In this document: in pieces, positions 46,535 to 58,239 of the stretch
Position numbering within the stretch: position 1 is the first letter of the stretch
Layout: each line of letters opens with the position of its first letter
Source of the DNA: Daphnia pulex
Taxonomy: Eukaryota; Arthropoda; Branchiopoda; Diplostraca; Daphniidae
Direction: 5' to 3'
Assembly: GCF_021134715.1 (NCBI RefSeq)
Contig: NC_060018.1
Location: 9,007,501 to 9,071,500, forward strand
Length of the DNA stretch: 64,000 nt
The notes under the pieces: model-generated
What the model was told of the DNA's origin: nothing
The model's database searches: none
What the model saw: the letters and a program-made list of their open reading frames with translations, nothing else
Made by a program: the position numbers and the translations under genes

Positions 46535-47012
46535 ATGGATCGAAAAATTTCAGCTATAAATGAATCGATTCTTCCAATTTTCTCAAACCAATTGGAAAAA
46601 CATGAACCTGCAGCTCTATTATTGAATGAATTTATTAAAAATAAATGGAATGTAAGAGCAGTAATAGCCAATTTGAATGTCGAAAATGACGATAGTTGGT
46701 GGGTTTGTTTTTTAATCAGATTACTAATTACAACCATGTGCTTGAAGATAATTCCATTATGGAATTTACGTGTATTATTTAAATAGAGTTGTCATGGAAG
46801 ACGAGGATGTTGACAATATTAATGTGTTGGAAGACTGTAAAGGTGTTGCTGGAAAATGTGAAAATGACGACAGCGGGTCTGTAATTTTCAGATTTACTTT
46901 TTTAATATCTAATCAAACCATTCTTTATAACAGAATTCTTCACTCTTTACAAATATACGGCAAGTGTGTAGTAAAAAGTACAAATTTTGAAGTTGAAAAC
47001 TTTAGGGTATAG
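46535..47012 (+). CDS. Unassigned small spliced gene
   Basis: Possible exons: 46535 to about 46698 (MDRKISAINESILPIFSNQL, ending NVENDDS at a GTGGGT donor), about 46787-46880 (after AAATAG; MEDEDVDNINVLEDCKGVAG, ending DDSGS at GTAATT) and from about 46935 (after AACAG). NDDS recurs at both exon ends, hinting at an internal duplication. No domain recognised. Confidence 0.35.
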
Positions 47013-47595
47013 GGAAGGGTTCTCTGAGTTGATTTTATTGTAAATCATTCTTTATATTCGTATAGAGTGAAGAATTGTGCTTCTTTTGGCACAAAGAAAA
47101 AAATTTTAGCTTTACTTTTAGTATTTTTTGTAAATTTTTGAAAACGCCGTATTTAACACGGCGCATATGGGGGAAAACGGGTGTACCTAATAAAATGAAC
47201 GATACCGTAGCGCCGTGGGGGTTAATTCTACGACAACTTCATGTGTAGAAAAAATTTAGATCATCATTAGATCTACTCAGGGCCAAAAGGAAAAAAATCT
47301 AGCCCAAGCGGTTCAAGAGTTATTGCATTTTTTCAAGGACACGTAGTGCCATAGGAATGCACTGAAAATAGGGGGGTGTACCAAATATTTTGGTGGGTAC
47401 TGTAGGTGATATTTAATTTTTTTTGTTGGGCAATAGTTTAGACTTGCCTCATATTCAGCACACTCCACCTGATTTACTTATTGCCTTAATTTGTGACATA
47501 CATGCTCGTCTGTACGATTGTCTTTAATTGCCTAGTATATATCTTAGGCTCTATGGAGAAGAATACAGCAATATGGGCAATTGCTTACAAAATCC

Positions 47596-48258
47596 GATCG
47601 ATCACAAACCGATCAACCGTATGTATCAACCGAACCGATCACAAAGTATGTGAAGGAAATAATCGCTCTTGCGCTTTTACCGGCGAATAAAATTTTGGCG
47701 GGATATCAAGTAAATGTCTACATTCTTAAAGTTAGATTTCATTTAATTGTAATCAAAATATTGTTTTATTTTTATTTTTAGAATATCAAAACGTACTATG
47801 CAAATCGCATTCGTCACGAAACCAGAGCCATCCAGGAAGGAATAAAGAAATTTTCTCTCCTACTTGATCGGCGAAGTTTTTTCGGAGGTTTTTAGTGTTT
47901 TTGGATTGGTCCACCGTATTAATAATTTGGTGGAATCATGGCACTCTCGGCTGTACAAACTTATGGGTGGAACCCACCTTAACGCGTGGGATTTCTTATG
48001 TAAGTACATAATCTACTGTTAAACAGTTACATCTTTACTTACCTGATTTTATTAATTTTTAGCTTTCCTCAAAGAAGCCAGGAATTCTAAAGATCGGGAC
48101 TATGAGTCCGAATCAGCAGACAGGTGATCTTCACGGCTTAAACCACTTCGGCAGCAGAAAAGAGACGAATTCATTGAAAAAATGAGCGCAACTTCATCGC
48201 GGGAACTATCAGTTTGCGGAAATTTCTTAGAATCTCAAGATATGTTACGGAACCTGAT
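47596..48258 (+). pseudogene. MULE transposase 3' fragment
   Basis: Three segments are colinear with the C-terminal half of the transposase at 6056-7932. ITKYVKEIIALALLPANKIL (47630-47700) matches VAHIIQEIIGLALLPEDRI. RINNLVESWHSRLY (about 47920) matches SNLAEAWHRWF. KDRDYESESADR plus REL...NFLESQD (48090-48240) matches the tail. An intron (GTAAATG to TTTTAG, about 47710-47781) is conserved in place. A frameshift near 47880 and a TGA near 48125 break it. No N-terminal half or TIR is nearby, so it is a dead relic of a related subfamily. Confidence 0.75.
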
Positions 48259-49686
48259 GTAAATATAATCATAAAGTTCATACATGTATACGTGAATTAA
48301 CGCCTCTTTAATATTTGTTTTACAGCATGATGCTCGTAGCCGCCTAGGCGCCGAATTTTGGCTGGAACAGTCAGGGCAGTTCTGCCTCCTCCTCCTGCCG
48401 AGGTATGTCAACCCGCTGCCAACGTTCCGCAGCCCACTGCTGAAGTTTAGACACGGCGTGTCCGACGCCAAAATTAACCTCGGGTCACTTGCGGGCCCCA
48501 TCATCTGTCAGATGATGGAGATTCTCCAATAACAAGACCTACAAGACCTCCCAATCTTAACTTTAAAATGTTGTTTTGTGTGTGCCTAATTTGCTTGTTG
48601 ACCAAATTTGTTTGTGTCGTGATAGGAGTTACGTTGTCGCCTTTTGTCGCCTTTTGTCTGTGTTGGAAGCGATGAAAACGCCTAGGTTTAATTTACTTCT
48701 TTTTTTATTTGAAAATTAAAATTTTATTTGTAAATTATGATTTTGGATAGATGTAAATTCGTCTTTATTACCCCCGAGAAGCTGACTGAAGTCATTGAAC
48801 GATCTGGGGGACCGTAATAAACTCAGAAATTTTCTGGAGGCCCTTTACCGAAAATGCGTTATTTGCATTCGTCATAGACGAAGCACATTGCATTAGAACA
48901 TGGGGTTCTGAGTTTCAGTAATTGGTCAAAAATTATAAATAACTTTTTTTAAATTATAATTTTTCATATTACGAGAGATGCGTTTGGCGAATCATGTTTC
49001 CAAACGTCCCAATTATGGCACTGACTGATCAATTCCGACACCCAGTCAAAGATGTTGTCTTCGCTGCTGTTAAATAATCCACTTTTGTAATAGTTAGTGA
49101 TCTTTAAAATGCCAATATTTAGTTGAAATTGTTTTTTTAGGTCTGTGACTAGTTGCGTGTGATCTAATCTAAAATTTGTGTTAATTGCAAAGTTGAGTAA
49201 TGCCAGTAATCTAGAATTTTTTTTTTACATTATTCAAAACATCACATAACGGATAGTTGAATTATTTAATATTTTTCAAGTAAAGAGTGCGAAATAATTG
49301 ATGCTCATCTTGTAAAATTTGGGTTCTCTGCGGCAGCATATCACGCTGGTATCATCGATGACAGGGTGAGAGCTTCTCCTCAGCAAAGATGGATGGTGGG
49401 TTACTGCCAGGTATAGTTTTGAAAAGTACAATGATTAAATTTTAAAATCAGAACGATGTGTAGTGTTGTTTTAATGTAAATAACGTTACCGCTGGTCTAC
49501 CTATGATTATGTGTGTGACTGTGGCATTTTGAATGGGTTCCCTTACGAAAAAATCAGCTAAGCGCTCGACCTTGAAGCTAGCGGCAAGCTGATTTGGCAC
49601 AACTTAGTGATTTCTAGCTTGCCACTAGCTGGTAATTATGTGAATTTCTTCATGCTTGCGCAGCTCTCCTTCAAAATACCTGAACA

Positions 49687-50060
49687 TAAGGTAAACTATT
49701 TTAGCCTGCCTCCGCATAGCTTACTTCAAGCTAAAGCTATGCTTAGAACTCCTAGCTTGATTCGACCTGTCTTTTTAAAGCTATATCTAAGCTAGTATTT
49801 ATGCTGGATAAGGTAAACTGTTTTAGCCTGCCTCCGAATAGCTTGCTTCAAGTTAAAGCTATGCTTAGAACCCCTAGCTTTATTATTCGACCTGTCTTTT
49901 TAAAGCTATATCTAAGCTAGTATTTATATGCTGGATAAGGTAAACTGTTTTAGCCTACCTCCGAATAGCTTGCTTCAAGCTAAAGCTATGCTTAGAACCC
50001 CTAGCTTTATTCGACCTGTCTTTTTAAAGCTATATCTAAGCTATCACATTACAGCTTATT
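49687..50060 (+). repeat. Three-copy tandem repeat, unit about 123-128 bp
   Basis: Units start AAGGTAAACTRTTTTAGCCT at about 49688, 49810 and 49938. Each contains AGCTTRCTTCAAG(C/T)TAAAGC and TTCGACCTGTCTTTTTAAAG. The copies differ by a few bases and a 3-6 base indel. It is the left subterminal region of the enclosing element. Confidence 0.85.
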
Positions 50061-50400
50061 TACAGGTCTCCGTTTTGAAAAAAATTGAACCCGCCAGACC
50101 TCGGTTGAAGTTGCCGCTGCTGATTATGATGAGCCTTCCTTAGAGAAATTTCTCTAATCCCTCATTTAAAAAAAATTAAGACACTTGAATTTAAAAATAC
50201 TATAAAGTGGATAAAACTTTTCTGCTGTTTTCAAATGAGCAAACACAACTAAACATTTTGGTGACGTGGGGCCATACTCGATCTAGCCCTTGAGTCGCTT
50301 TATAAGAGAGTCGTCTGCTACGTTAGTCAATCAGCTGAATATTTTGACAGCGACAAGAGCCTATACGTTGCATTGAAAATCTATAGACGTGGCAAGTGAA

Positions 50401-51264
50401 ATGGAGGAATTTAACGCTCTTCCACCGTTTTCTTCACCATCGGTAAGCAATTTGTGTAAAAAAGTTAATTTAGCTCAATGAGTCTTAACCATGTAACGTT
50501 CAGAATGAAGATTACTTGGTCTATGTCAGCGGGAAAATGGACAGCATCCCTTCCATTTCTAAACCTACAAATGGTGAAGGAAAGCCCGAATTCAATACTT
50601 TAGATGAACCAATCCGCCTGACAATAGTAAAGTTAATTTACCTTATTAGAAATTATACTGTATGATAACATTCAATTCTTATCAGGTACGTGATCTCAAG
50701 GCTGTAGGAACAAGTTCTTTCATTTACTTTACCCTCGTCAACAAACTTCTTTATTAACAGAATGTGAGTCTGTCCAAATAGATTTTAACTACAGTAAATA
50801 AATGTAACTTCCTATGCAGGGGACTTGTGGGGACCATTTATTTTGTGCACATTTATGGCATTGTAGTAAGTTGTAATCAGATTTAACGTAAGCCAATCAA
50901 TCTCTCATGATGCAATTGAGCACTGAATAATCACTTGTATGCAGATTGCTACAGGGAAGAAGTGATAGTACTGATCACGATGGTGGGCCAGAATTTGCAG
51001 AAGTGTTTGTTATTGTTTGGGTTTATGCCATGGCTGTCACCACCAATACCAAATTACTAGGAGGAACAATGTAAGAACCTATTTTTGTACCAACCAAATC
51101 ATGGCAAAATGATACAAATTATTTTTTGTTTTAGATCATTCTTTCAAATTGTATGCGTGTTGGGATATTGTGTATATTACAGACGATATTACAGACGAAA
51201 AATATTACCCGGCAACATTGTAAAAAAAAGAGCTGCAGTGGCTTATTATTTCCCGCGTAAATAA
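50401..51264 (+). pseudogene. YIPF6: YIPF6-like (Yip1 family) gene copy, broken
   Basis: Exons: 50401-50442 (MEEFNALPPFSSPS), about 50505-50628 (ending FNTLDEPIRLTI), from 50687 (VRDLKAVGTSSF), 50820-50865 (WDLWGPFILCTFMAL), 50945 to about 51070 (GGPEFAEVFVIVW, TKLLGGT) and from 51134 (SFFQIVCVLGYC). YIPF6 is a multi-pass Golgi membrane protein. Lesions: a frameshift near 50725 (LYPRQQTSLL continues in another frame), a TAA created across the 50865/50945 junction, and loss of most of the last three membrane segments. After GYC the sequence jumps, through a duplicated ACGATATTACAG, to KKRAAVAYYF near the C-terminus. It keeps introns, so it is a genomic rather than mRNA-derived copy. Confidence 0.8.
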
Positions 51265-51499
51265 TCTCGTCTGCACTGAAATGTTCAGATCGTCACTCTG
51301 AATGTGCTCTCGTTTTCTATCTTGCAGTTGCAGATAAAAAGTAAGTTTTGACTTTTTTAAATTGTTATATCATATATTGCACAGCCTATAGCCTTTTTTT
51401 GGAGAGGCAATGGCTTTCTGAAACCATTTTATAGCTGAGTTAATGCAAGCATTGTATATTAGCTTTGATTATTTTACACTCTGAAAGGAATTTTCATTT

Positions 51500-52505
51500 T
51501 TGTATGATGGAATGGCAAAGTCAACAGTCAATTCCCCAGTCATTCTTATTAAGTGTACTGATGAGAGCCTTATCATCACTACAATGTGCAGTTTCTTCAA
51601 GCCTAAACTTAGTCTAGATAACATGGATTTGATCTACTGCATCTCTTTGTTGGATTCATGGATCCATAGTAAAAAGGTCATCGTATTCAGGTTATTCTAT
51701 AGTTCTTGTTTTGTATTAAACTTGTATCTGTTTATTCTAACGATAAAATTTTTCATAGATGGACTAGTGAGGATGATAATAAAACCCCTTATGATTTCAC
51801 CGATTATTCAATTCCAGAGAATTGTGATGGAAGTAAATTGATAATGAAGACTGGCTTCATTCTCCTTCACTGTGGTACGATAAATATCTACATTTACATT
51901 TTACTCTCATTTATTCCAAACTTTCATTTGTTTTTATTCCGTTATGTTTAGATGATGTTTCCAAAATTGCATTGGAAAGAGACAGAGCTATCATGGAAAA
52001 TATTGATCAGACTAAAACAAGGCTTTCTTCAAAGGTAAAGCGTTCCCTTTGTTATCCAACAATGGTTCCAAGACCTGCTGGTTATACCCTTGATGATGAA
52101 GACGAGAATTGTGGTGATGATGGTGTTATAACTGATATATCACAGTCACAACCTCAACCTTCAAAGAAAAGAACTTATGCAGAATTGGACAAAGTATAGG
52201 CTAATACTATTTTACTTTTTGTCACGCATTCAATAATTGTAAGACTAATTATTTTTTTTTTAATAAGGAAAACATGGAACTACACAGTAAAATTCAAAAA
52301 CATTTCTACAGAAATGAAGGAGCATGTTCTGGATTTGGGACACATTTTGAAAAATTCTACAGCCCTACAGGCCTGTCTGTCGGCCTGCTTGTCTACTCTT
52401 AGTTGTGTGAGTAATGTTTATGTCTGTTCGTTAGAGCGCGTGATTATGCCTAACATTATGTGTCGTGTTTTGAAATACAAAGTCGAATTCAACTCAAAAT
52501 TTTAA
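51500..52505 (+). CDS. Unassigned exons inside the transposon
   Basis: Frames with splice-like borders: 51500-51690 (SLDNMDLIYCISLLDSW), about 51760-51885 (WTSEDDNKTPYDFTDYSIPE, then KLIMKTGFILLH) and 51953-52196 (DVSKIALERDRAIMENIDQT, then a Lys-rich and acidic PSKKRTYAELDKV). A last piece follows from about 52268. The composition suggests a soluble nuclear protein. It may be captured host DNA or a transposon gene; I cannot name the family. Confidence 0.35.
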
Positions 52506-53225
52506 CATGTTTATTTTGTTTTATTTGCCCGACCCCCGCCTCAAGTTAACTGACAAAAACAAGTTAACTAAAATCGGTTTATTCCAAGCTAAATTTTATC
52601 ACCTAGTTATTGGTTGAATTAACTAAGCTTGAAAAAAGCTAAAATAATTAAGCTTATTTTAAGCTGACCCTCAACAACTAAAAATCAGTTTATAAATGGA
52701 AGGATAATATCGTCCATTTTTAGCCTAAACTTTATCAGCTAATTGCAAGCTTGGCGGTCCAAATTGTCAAGCTAAGACAAGCTGGAAACTAGCTGTTTTT
52801 TTTGTAAGGGTTCAACAAACACATTTATCATATTTTCGTAAAAAAAATTATTATTTATTATGCCTAGCTCAATTGATGCATATTATCGAGAATGCGGAAT
52901 AGCCAGAAGGGATGGGGCCTCGGCATCAATATGTGTGTTGTTCTATCAATACTCCGGTTACTATTTTCTGGAAACTTTTTATTGATGTGATTATATTGAT
53001 TTACTATGATTACTGTTTTTAATTAATCATAGTAATTGCTTATTATTAAATTTTGTTGGGAAAAAGTTCCAAGAGTCTAAAGAAATAGAGATCAAAGCCC
53101 TGATGGAAATTCTTTGTGTTTGCGAATACGTTATCGAATGTCACAATTTTTTTATTTCCCAATATCTTGGAGAGCAGCCTAAAATGTGTAAAGAAGATGG
53201 CTTTGTTTGCTGAGATAATTGCATC

Positions 53226-54615
53226 GATTACGTATTATACCGTAAATTTTAAGTGTTATATAACAATTGTTTAAATTTTATTGAAATATAGGAAGTGGTA
53301 GTCAAAGTGTGTTTTTTTGAAGAGGTTGAGTGTGTAAGGGAAACGATAAGTACAAACTTTTAGTTTTACCATTTCCAAAATTGTGGACGTATTTACTAAA
53401 AAAAGAATAATTTTCCAGATGGTAACATGACTGAAATTTTAAATTAAAACAGGATTAAAACTATTTAATTGCGTTTTAGAAGTGTGCAACTCTTCGCTGT
53501 TTTCAAAAGGATCAAATTGGAAACGAAATAATGCTACGCGATTTTCTAACGTTTGGTTATCGACGGAATTTTGACCGAAGAAGTTTTTTATTCACTTTTC
53601 TGCTTTCTGTCTGGACTAATAATACTGCGTGGTAAACTTAAACTTGGTGCAAATGTGCAAATCGTTGAGGTCGATTTTTTAATAATAAAAAATACTAGTT
53701 ATTTTTAATTATTACTAACTGTACTTTTGGTTTTTGGAATTCTGTTACGCTTATTCAAGAAGTTTCTCAACCCCCAAACAAGAATGCATGTGTTGAACAC
53801 AACAGCAATTCAGAATTCGACATGAAGTACTGAAAAACACTTAAATATGTGCAATATTTAAGTGTTGACTACTTTTCTCGTGTCCAAATACGTTTCTCAA
53901 AATTTCTCCATGTTTTTGAAAGGCAGCTCTGGCCTAAGGGGATAAGTTCATCTTTCCTTTTGGTTTGTTCTCCCCTCTTGTTTCTCCTCTTTATTTTCCC
54001 TCGGTTTGTTTGTTGTTATATTTCCCTTTTGTTTGTTTTCTCCTCTGTCCTGGTTCGGCCAAGGTTTTCCGGTAAGGGCAACCTCTTCCCCCTTTTTTTC
54101 AACCCTTTTTTACAGTCACCTCTTTTTTACTGTTCCCAAGGACGTCTATGCCCCATGGCAGTGAAATGCTAAAGTACGTCTTTTTTTGTTGTTCCCTTCC
54201 TCTTTGGGAGTCACGATTCTCTCTATGCATCGTAGAGCTATATATATATTTGTAATCACGGATAAAAATTGTAGTAAAAAAAATTTATTTAGGGTAACAT
54301 TTTATATACATGTAGAGTTAATTATATGGAGTCACCATATACAATAAAGAGTAACCAAAATACTAAGATTTAATTATTCAATATGGAGTCACCATATTAA
54401 TTAAGAATTACAAAAATATCAAACAGAAGGCCCTTTTTCAAACATTACTGGCAGTACTTTTTTTCTTGGGAAGATGAATACTGGGGGCACAGAACCACAA
54501 GCCGCATTTACAAATGCCAGTATGGTAAAATTTGTGCCTCTTTCAGCAGATACGGTTTGCTGAACCTAATCAAGAATGTGTAACAGAAATTAGTTTAATA
54601 GAAAGACAATGAAGA
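53226..54615. other. Non-coding, with a duplicated 17-bp word
   Basis: No convincing gene. ATATGGAGTCACCATAT occurs twice (about 54328 and 54391), about 60 bp apart, and is itself an imperfect palindrome. A T/C-rich tract spans 53940-54190. Confidence 0.35.
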
Positions 54616-55551
54616 TTGTTGAAAAATGACTATTTAAAGGAATGCTGTGAAGAACACCAGTTCAGACACTTCCAACAAATATTGTTGATCTATTCAAGAA
54701 ACATCTTTGAGAAAGATTATTCAATTTTTATTCTCAGACAACGTATGTTAGCAATTCAACATTGCACTCCATATGGAATTTTTTCATTGGAATTATCTGT
54801 ATTTGATGGATTTGAAGAAGCTGAAATTTCATTGGCGAATGCCCAAAACAGGGATTTTTTCGACTACCTAGTGGGCACAGATGAGGATTTTTTTCCTATG
54901 TGCGTCCTCTTCGCGAAGTGTACCGAAATTGCTGCCACCAAAAGGAAGAAGCAATTGCTAGAAAAGATTGCGGAATTGCGACAAAACCGTCAGGACCTTG
55001 TTGATCAATTAAAAGATAAAAATCAAGAATTGACTTATAACAACAATCCTCCATTCAAAGTATCAAAAATTTCGAAAATAAGGGTTGTGATAGGAAAGCA
55101 AACAACCTGATTTTTTGTCAGTATTGCGGCGAAATTTTTGTATTTGCCGCAAATGACACTAAACACCTTAGAAAGAAAAAATATCATGAGTATAAAAAAA
55201 GAAGTGGAATTGTACGTTGATGAAGTACAGCTAGCCGGACAACACCCAGCGGTTTTTATTCTCGATGATGATGATGATGATATTTCCGAAATGACGGAAA
55301 CTGATATGTTGGCCACAGTGATCGTCATTCCACCCCATTATCCTCCTCCTTCACGTTTGCCAAAAGGAAAATCTAACCGTGAGTTTGTCCGTGACGTTAC
55401 CTGCTCACCCATTGCAGTAACTACTGCCTGCAAATCCATCAGTTCCCCCAACAACAAATCCGACAAGTCACGGTGTGTTGGTTGCTGGAGAAGAGGAAGA
55501 TCACCAGGCTTCTCGCGGGCACTCTTCAATGTCTTTGGGCAAATTCGATAA
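54616..55551 (+). CDS. Unassigned protein with possible C2H2-like finger
   Basis: The first frame (54616-55110) starts MLKNDYLKECCEEHQFRHFQ and has a coiled-coil-like stretch KKQLLEKIAELRQNRQDLV. Just beyond its end an alternative frame reads FCQYCGEIFVFAANDTKHLR then KKKYHEY (about 55112-55190), resembling a C2H2 finger. The next frame (55138-55551) is acidic (LDDDDDD) and Ser/Pro-rich. The peptide AGQHPAV recurs near 55235 and AGQHPVA near 55620, a diverged internal repeat. Frame changes suggest missed introns or decay. Confidence 0.35.
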
Positions 55552-56035
55552 CTATTTACCATGTCATTCTTTAAAAATCGCCAGCTCATCTTCATCTAGA
55601 ACGGACATTGAGCGAGCCGGACAACACCCAGTGGCTGTTATTTGTTGTTATTTATTTATTATTGGTAGTTATTGGACAAAATACATGTTTATGATTTGAA
55701 GAATGATGAAAGTGCAAAAATGTAAACTTATATGCTTCCATTCTGGACAGCGTGGGGGATTTTCAAGTCAATTTTATTAAGAAATCATATTTTATGCATC
55801 ATGGAACCTGGAAAACTATGTTCAACTATAATCCAATAAGAAAGCACAAAAAAAAAATTAATTAATTTCAAATGCTTTCTCTAGTATAATAATATATGTC
55901 GGACAGGCTGGGGAGATTTCCAACTGAATTTCAGTGTCGCTAAAAAGTGACACTAAAAGATGACATTTTTATTTCCGACAAAAGAACGTTTATAGTTTGG
56001 TTGGGCTGAAAACCTCTAAAATTACCGTTACATGG

Positions 56036-57034
56036 GGTTCGTTAAGTGACAACGCGTAAAAGCACGGCGTTTTACCCAATAAGCATTGTCGAATGTAACG
56101 TGGCCATCTCTTTCCACCAATAAGAGGTTATAAGGCGCGCGTAAAATTTTGCTACCTTTTATGTCAGTGCTTTTAGTGCCTGCGATGAAAGCAGTCTTGC
56201 AACGAGCGGCTCAAAGTTTGTGCGGCGCACCTCCCAAGCTCAAACTTTTGAGCGGCGCACAGCTCAACTAAGTTTGAGCTTGGGAGGTGCGCCGCACAAA
56301 AAAGTTTGAGCTGTGAACGCTCAACATCCGCTCAAACGATATCAGCCAATCAGCGCGACCATGCCTCTGATTGCCTCTTCCCCCTCTCTCACCGTGCTGC
56401 CTTCAACCCTCTTTTGCCCTAAGGGTCTAATGGGGGAACACGAAAAGGGGGATTTGGATGAAGGTCACTTCTTCCACCAAAAATGGAGGGGGGTGCGTTA
56501 TAAAGTGGGGGGGAGTTTATTTCAACTATGAAGAGAGATTACTTGGGGAAATAATAATTTTAAAAATAAATTAAAAAGACTATGAGAATCAGCGTAAAAA
56601 ACTGATTTGAATCATATTGATTTCCACCTGATCTCTTATTATATACAAAGACACTATTCTGTCATTTCACCAAGAGGTGTAATTTTTACCGCTAGATGTC
56701 ATGGCGAAATGAGCGGTTCAATGAGCGTAAAACCTTGTGCGCCGCACCTCCCAAACTAGTTTGAGGGGTGCGGGCGCACAGCTTAAACTAGTTTGGGAGG
56801 TGCGGCGCACAGCTCAAAAAGTTTGAGCGAACGGCAAGACTGGATGAAAGGAGTAGAATGCGTTATTTGTAAATCAAAATATAAAGGCGCCATACACGGT
56901 AAAATTCTTACAAAGGAGGATGAAACTCTTTTTCGCTTTTTTTTGTTCGTCTTACCACGGCATTACAGAAGATTCTTGAACATAAACAAAATAAAAGTAC
57001 AGAAACCCTGATTTGCGTTGTCACTTAACGAACC
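56036..57034. mobile_element. About 1-kb TIR element made of GC-rich fold-back repeats
   Basis: The ends carry a perfect 20-bp inverted repeat, GGTTCGTTAAGTGACAACGC. Inside, GTGCGGCGCACCTCCCAA and CTCAAACTTTT words occur repeatedly in both orientations, giving nested stems. One is 56216-56305; another pairs about 56190-56218 with 56815-56845. No transposase is visible and I find no target duplication. TTGAGC and GCGC words echo the cluster in the palindrome arms. Confidence 0.75.
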
Positions 57035-58164
57035 AAGCTCTCTATGATGACGTCTTATCTGGCAATGCAGCATCTAGCCTACCCTAACCTATTAGATGTT
57101 TCCAACAGAGTAAAGAGAGTCTAACTCCCTTGCGTGGTCGTCCTAGGCGTCGTATAGGGTTTGTCGTACTAAGAGCCTCCTAGCTATGGAACACAAAATA
57201 AATGACGTTAAGGTTTTTATACGAAAAAGTTTTCTCCGCCTTGCGTGGTTGACTTGAGCTTCGTCTAGGTTTTGTTCAATTTATAAGATCCTGCTCTCTG
57301 TGGTACCTTACATAAATGGTTATTAATTGCCTAAACATAAATAGCGCCGAACACAAGAAAAGAGAACGGCAGAGAAAACGACGGAATTTGTACTGTTGTA
57401 TACAAGGCAACGTCGCATAAACAAAGCTCAATCCAAATTTAAACGCTCAATTTGATTTAAGCATTATTATGACTTGGCAACTTTGCCCCTTTCTTCTTAG
57501 AGAATGAATAGTGCAGTTGGTCTTGAATCTTTGATCAAGCAAGTACACAATATATGTTGTTCTTAAAAGACTTCAGTCTAACTTCATTCAAAATATTTTC
57601 CAAGCAATAAAATATGGACAGAATGGACCAGTATTTTATAAATTCAAAATCTTTTTTGGAAAGGTTTTAAAAATAATTAGATTAAGTTTGGGTTTATTCA
57701 AGAGAGAAATGCAATGAGGTAATTCCTTAATCTTTGAATTCCTTTAAAGTGATTGCTCACAGTTATACAGTATTTATAAGATCATGCGATAAAAAATATT
57801 TAAGTTTATAAAATCTATGCTGAGAAAAAAGTATACTTTTTCTATAATCAGATAGACCTGGACAAATCAAAGGCTTTTATTTGTCATCTTTAGACTCCTT
57901 TATTATGTTCTTCGATGATTTTTCCATTTCCTCTTTTACCTGTATTAATACTAACAGTTACACAAGCATGCAAAGAAATTTGAAAAATTTGAAACATCGA
58001 GTAACGCTTGAGACTCGAATGACGCAACCGACCAATGAGTACGTAGTAGTCGGGATGTCGGGATTTGGGTCAATGCTATCCATAAAGATCAGACCAATGG
58101 TGATATCAATACTACTGGCACTGCCCAGCCAGAAGATTGAATTTTCGGAAAAACTTGAGAAAAA
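57035..58164. other. Non-coding with a diverged direct repeat
   Basis: Two units start CCTTGCGTGGT at about 57130 and 57239, each followed by (T/C)GTC(G/T)(A/T)(A/G)TAGG-like text, TTTTGT and a stretch ending ATAAATG. Spacing is about 110 bp. The rest is AT-rich with no recognised gene; a plus frame at 57881-58168 has no domain. Confidence 0.35.
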
Positions 58165-58239
58165 TTAAAAGGACAAATTGAAACAGCTTAGAGCATCCCT
58201 AGTTAAGTAACAGAAGAAACTTAAGTATAACTTTTTTTT

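Larger units (their letters stand above)
49540..52810. mobile_element. DNA transposon with CCCTTAC TIRs and AGCT-rich subterminal repeats, carrying a YIPF6 copy
   Basis: The left end CCCTTACGAAAAAATCAGCT matches the complement of the right end (CCCTTACAAAAAAAACAGCT) with two mismatches. Both subterminal zones are packed with AGCT-containing words (AAGCTAG, CAAGCTG, TAGCTTG). The element separates consecutive parts of the RecQ pseudogene. Inside are a 3-copy tandem repeat, a broken YIPF6 gene and unassigned exons. No clear transposase was found. The target duplication may be only TT, or masked by imperfect ends (GGGTT and TTCAAC). Superfamily unknown. Confidence 0.7.
48740..53225 (+). pseudogene. 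RecQ-type DNA helicase pseudogene, split by a transposon
   Basis: Helicase blocks in order: CKFVFITPEKLTEVIERSGG (about 48750-48806), FAFVIDEAHCIRTWGSEF (DEAH box, 48865-48916), FPNVPIMALT (about 48995-49025), CEIIDAHLVKFG with AAYHAG (49290-49350) ending at a CCAG/GTATAG donor, then after the inserted element SSIDAYYRECGIARRDGASA (52865-52925, motif VI region) and the RecQ zinc-binding segment (53075-53222) with ILCVCEYVIECHNFF and VC*DNC. The exon expected to hold the ATIAFGMGI motif is missing. Lesions include a frame break near 48855, another near 48990, and a TGA at 53211-53213 where a zinc-ligand Cys is expected. RecQ helicases unwind DNA in recombination and repair; this copy cannot do so. 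Confidence 0.82.
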
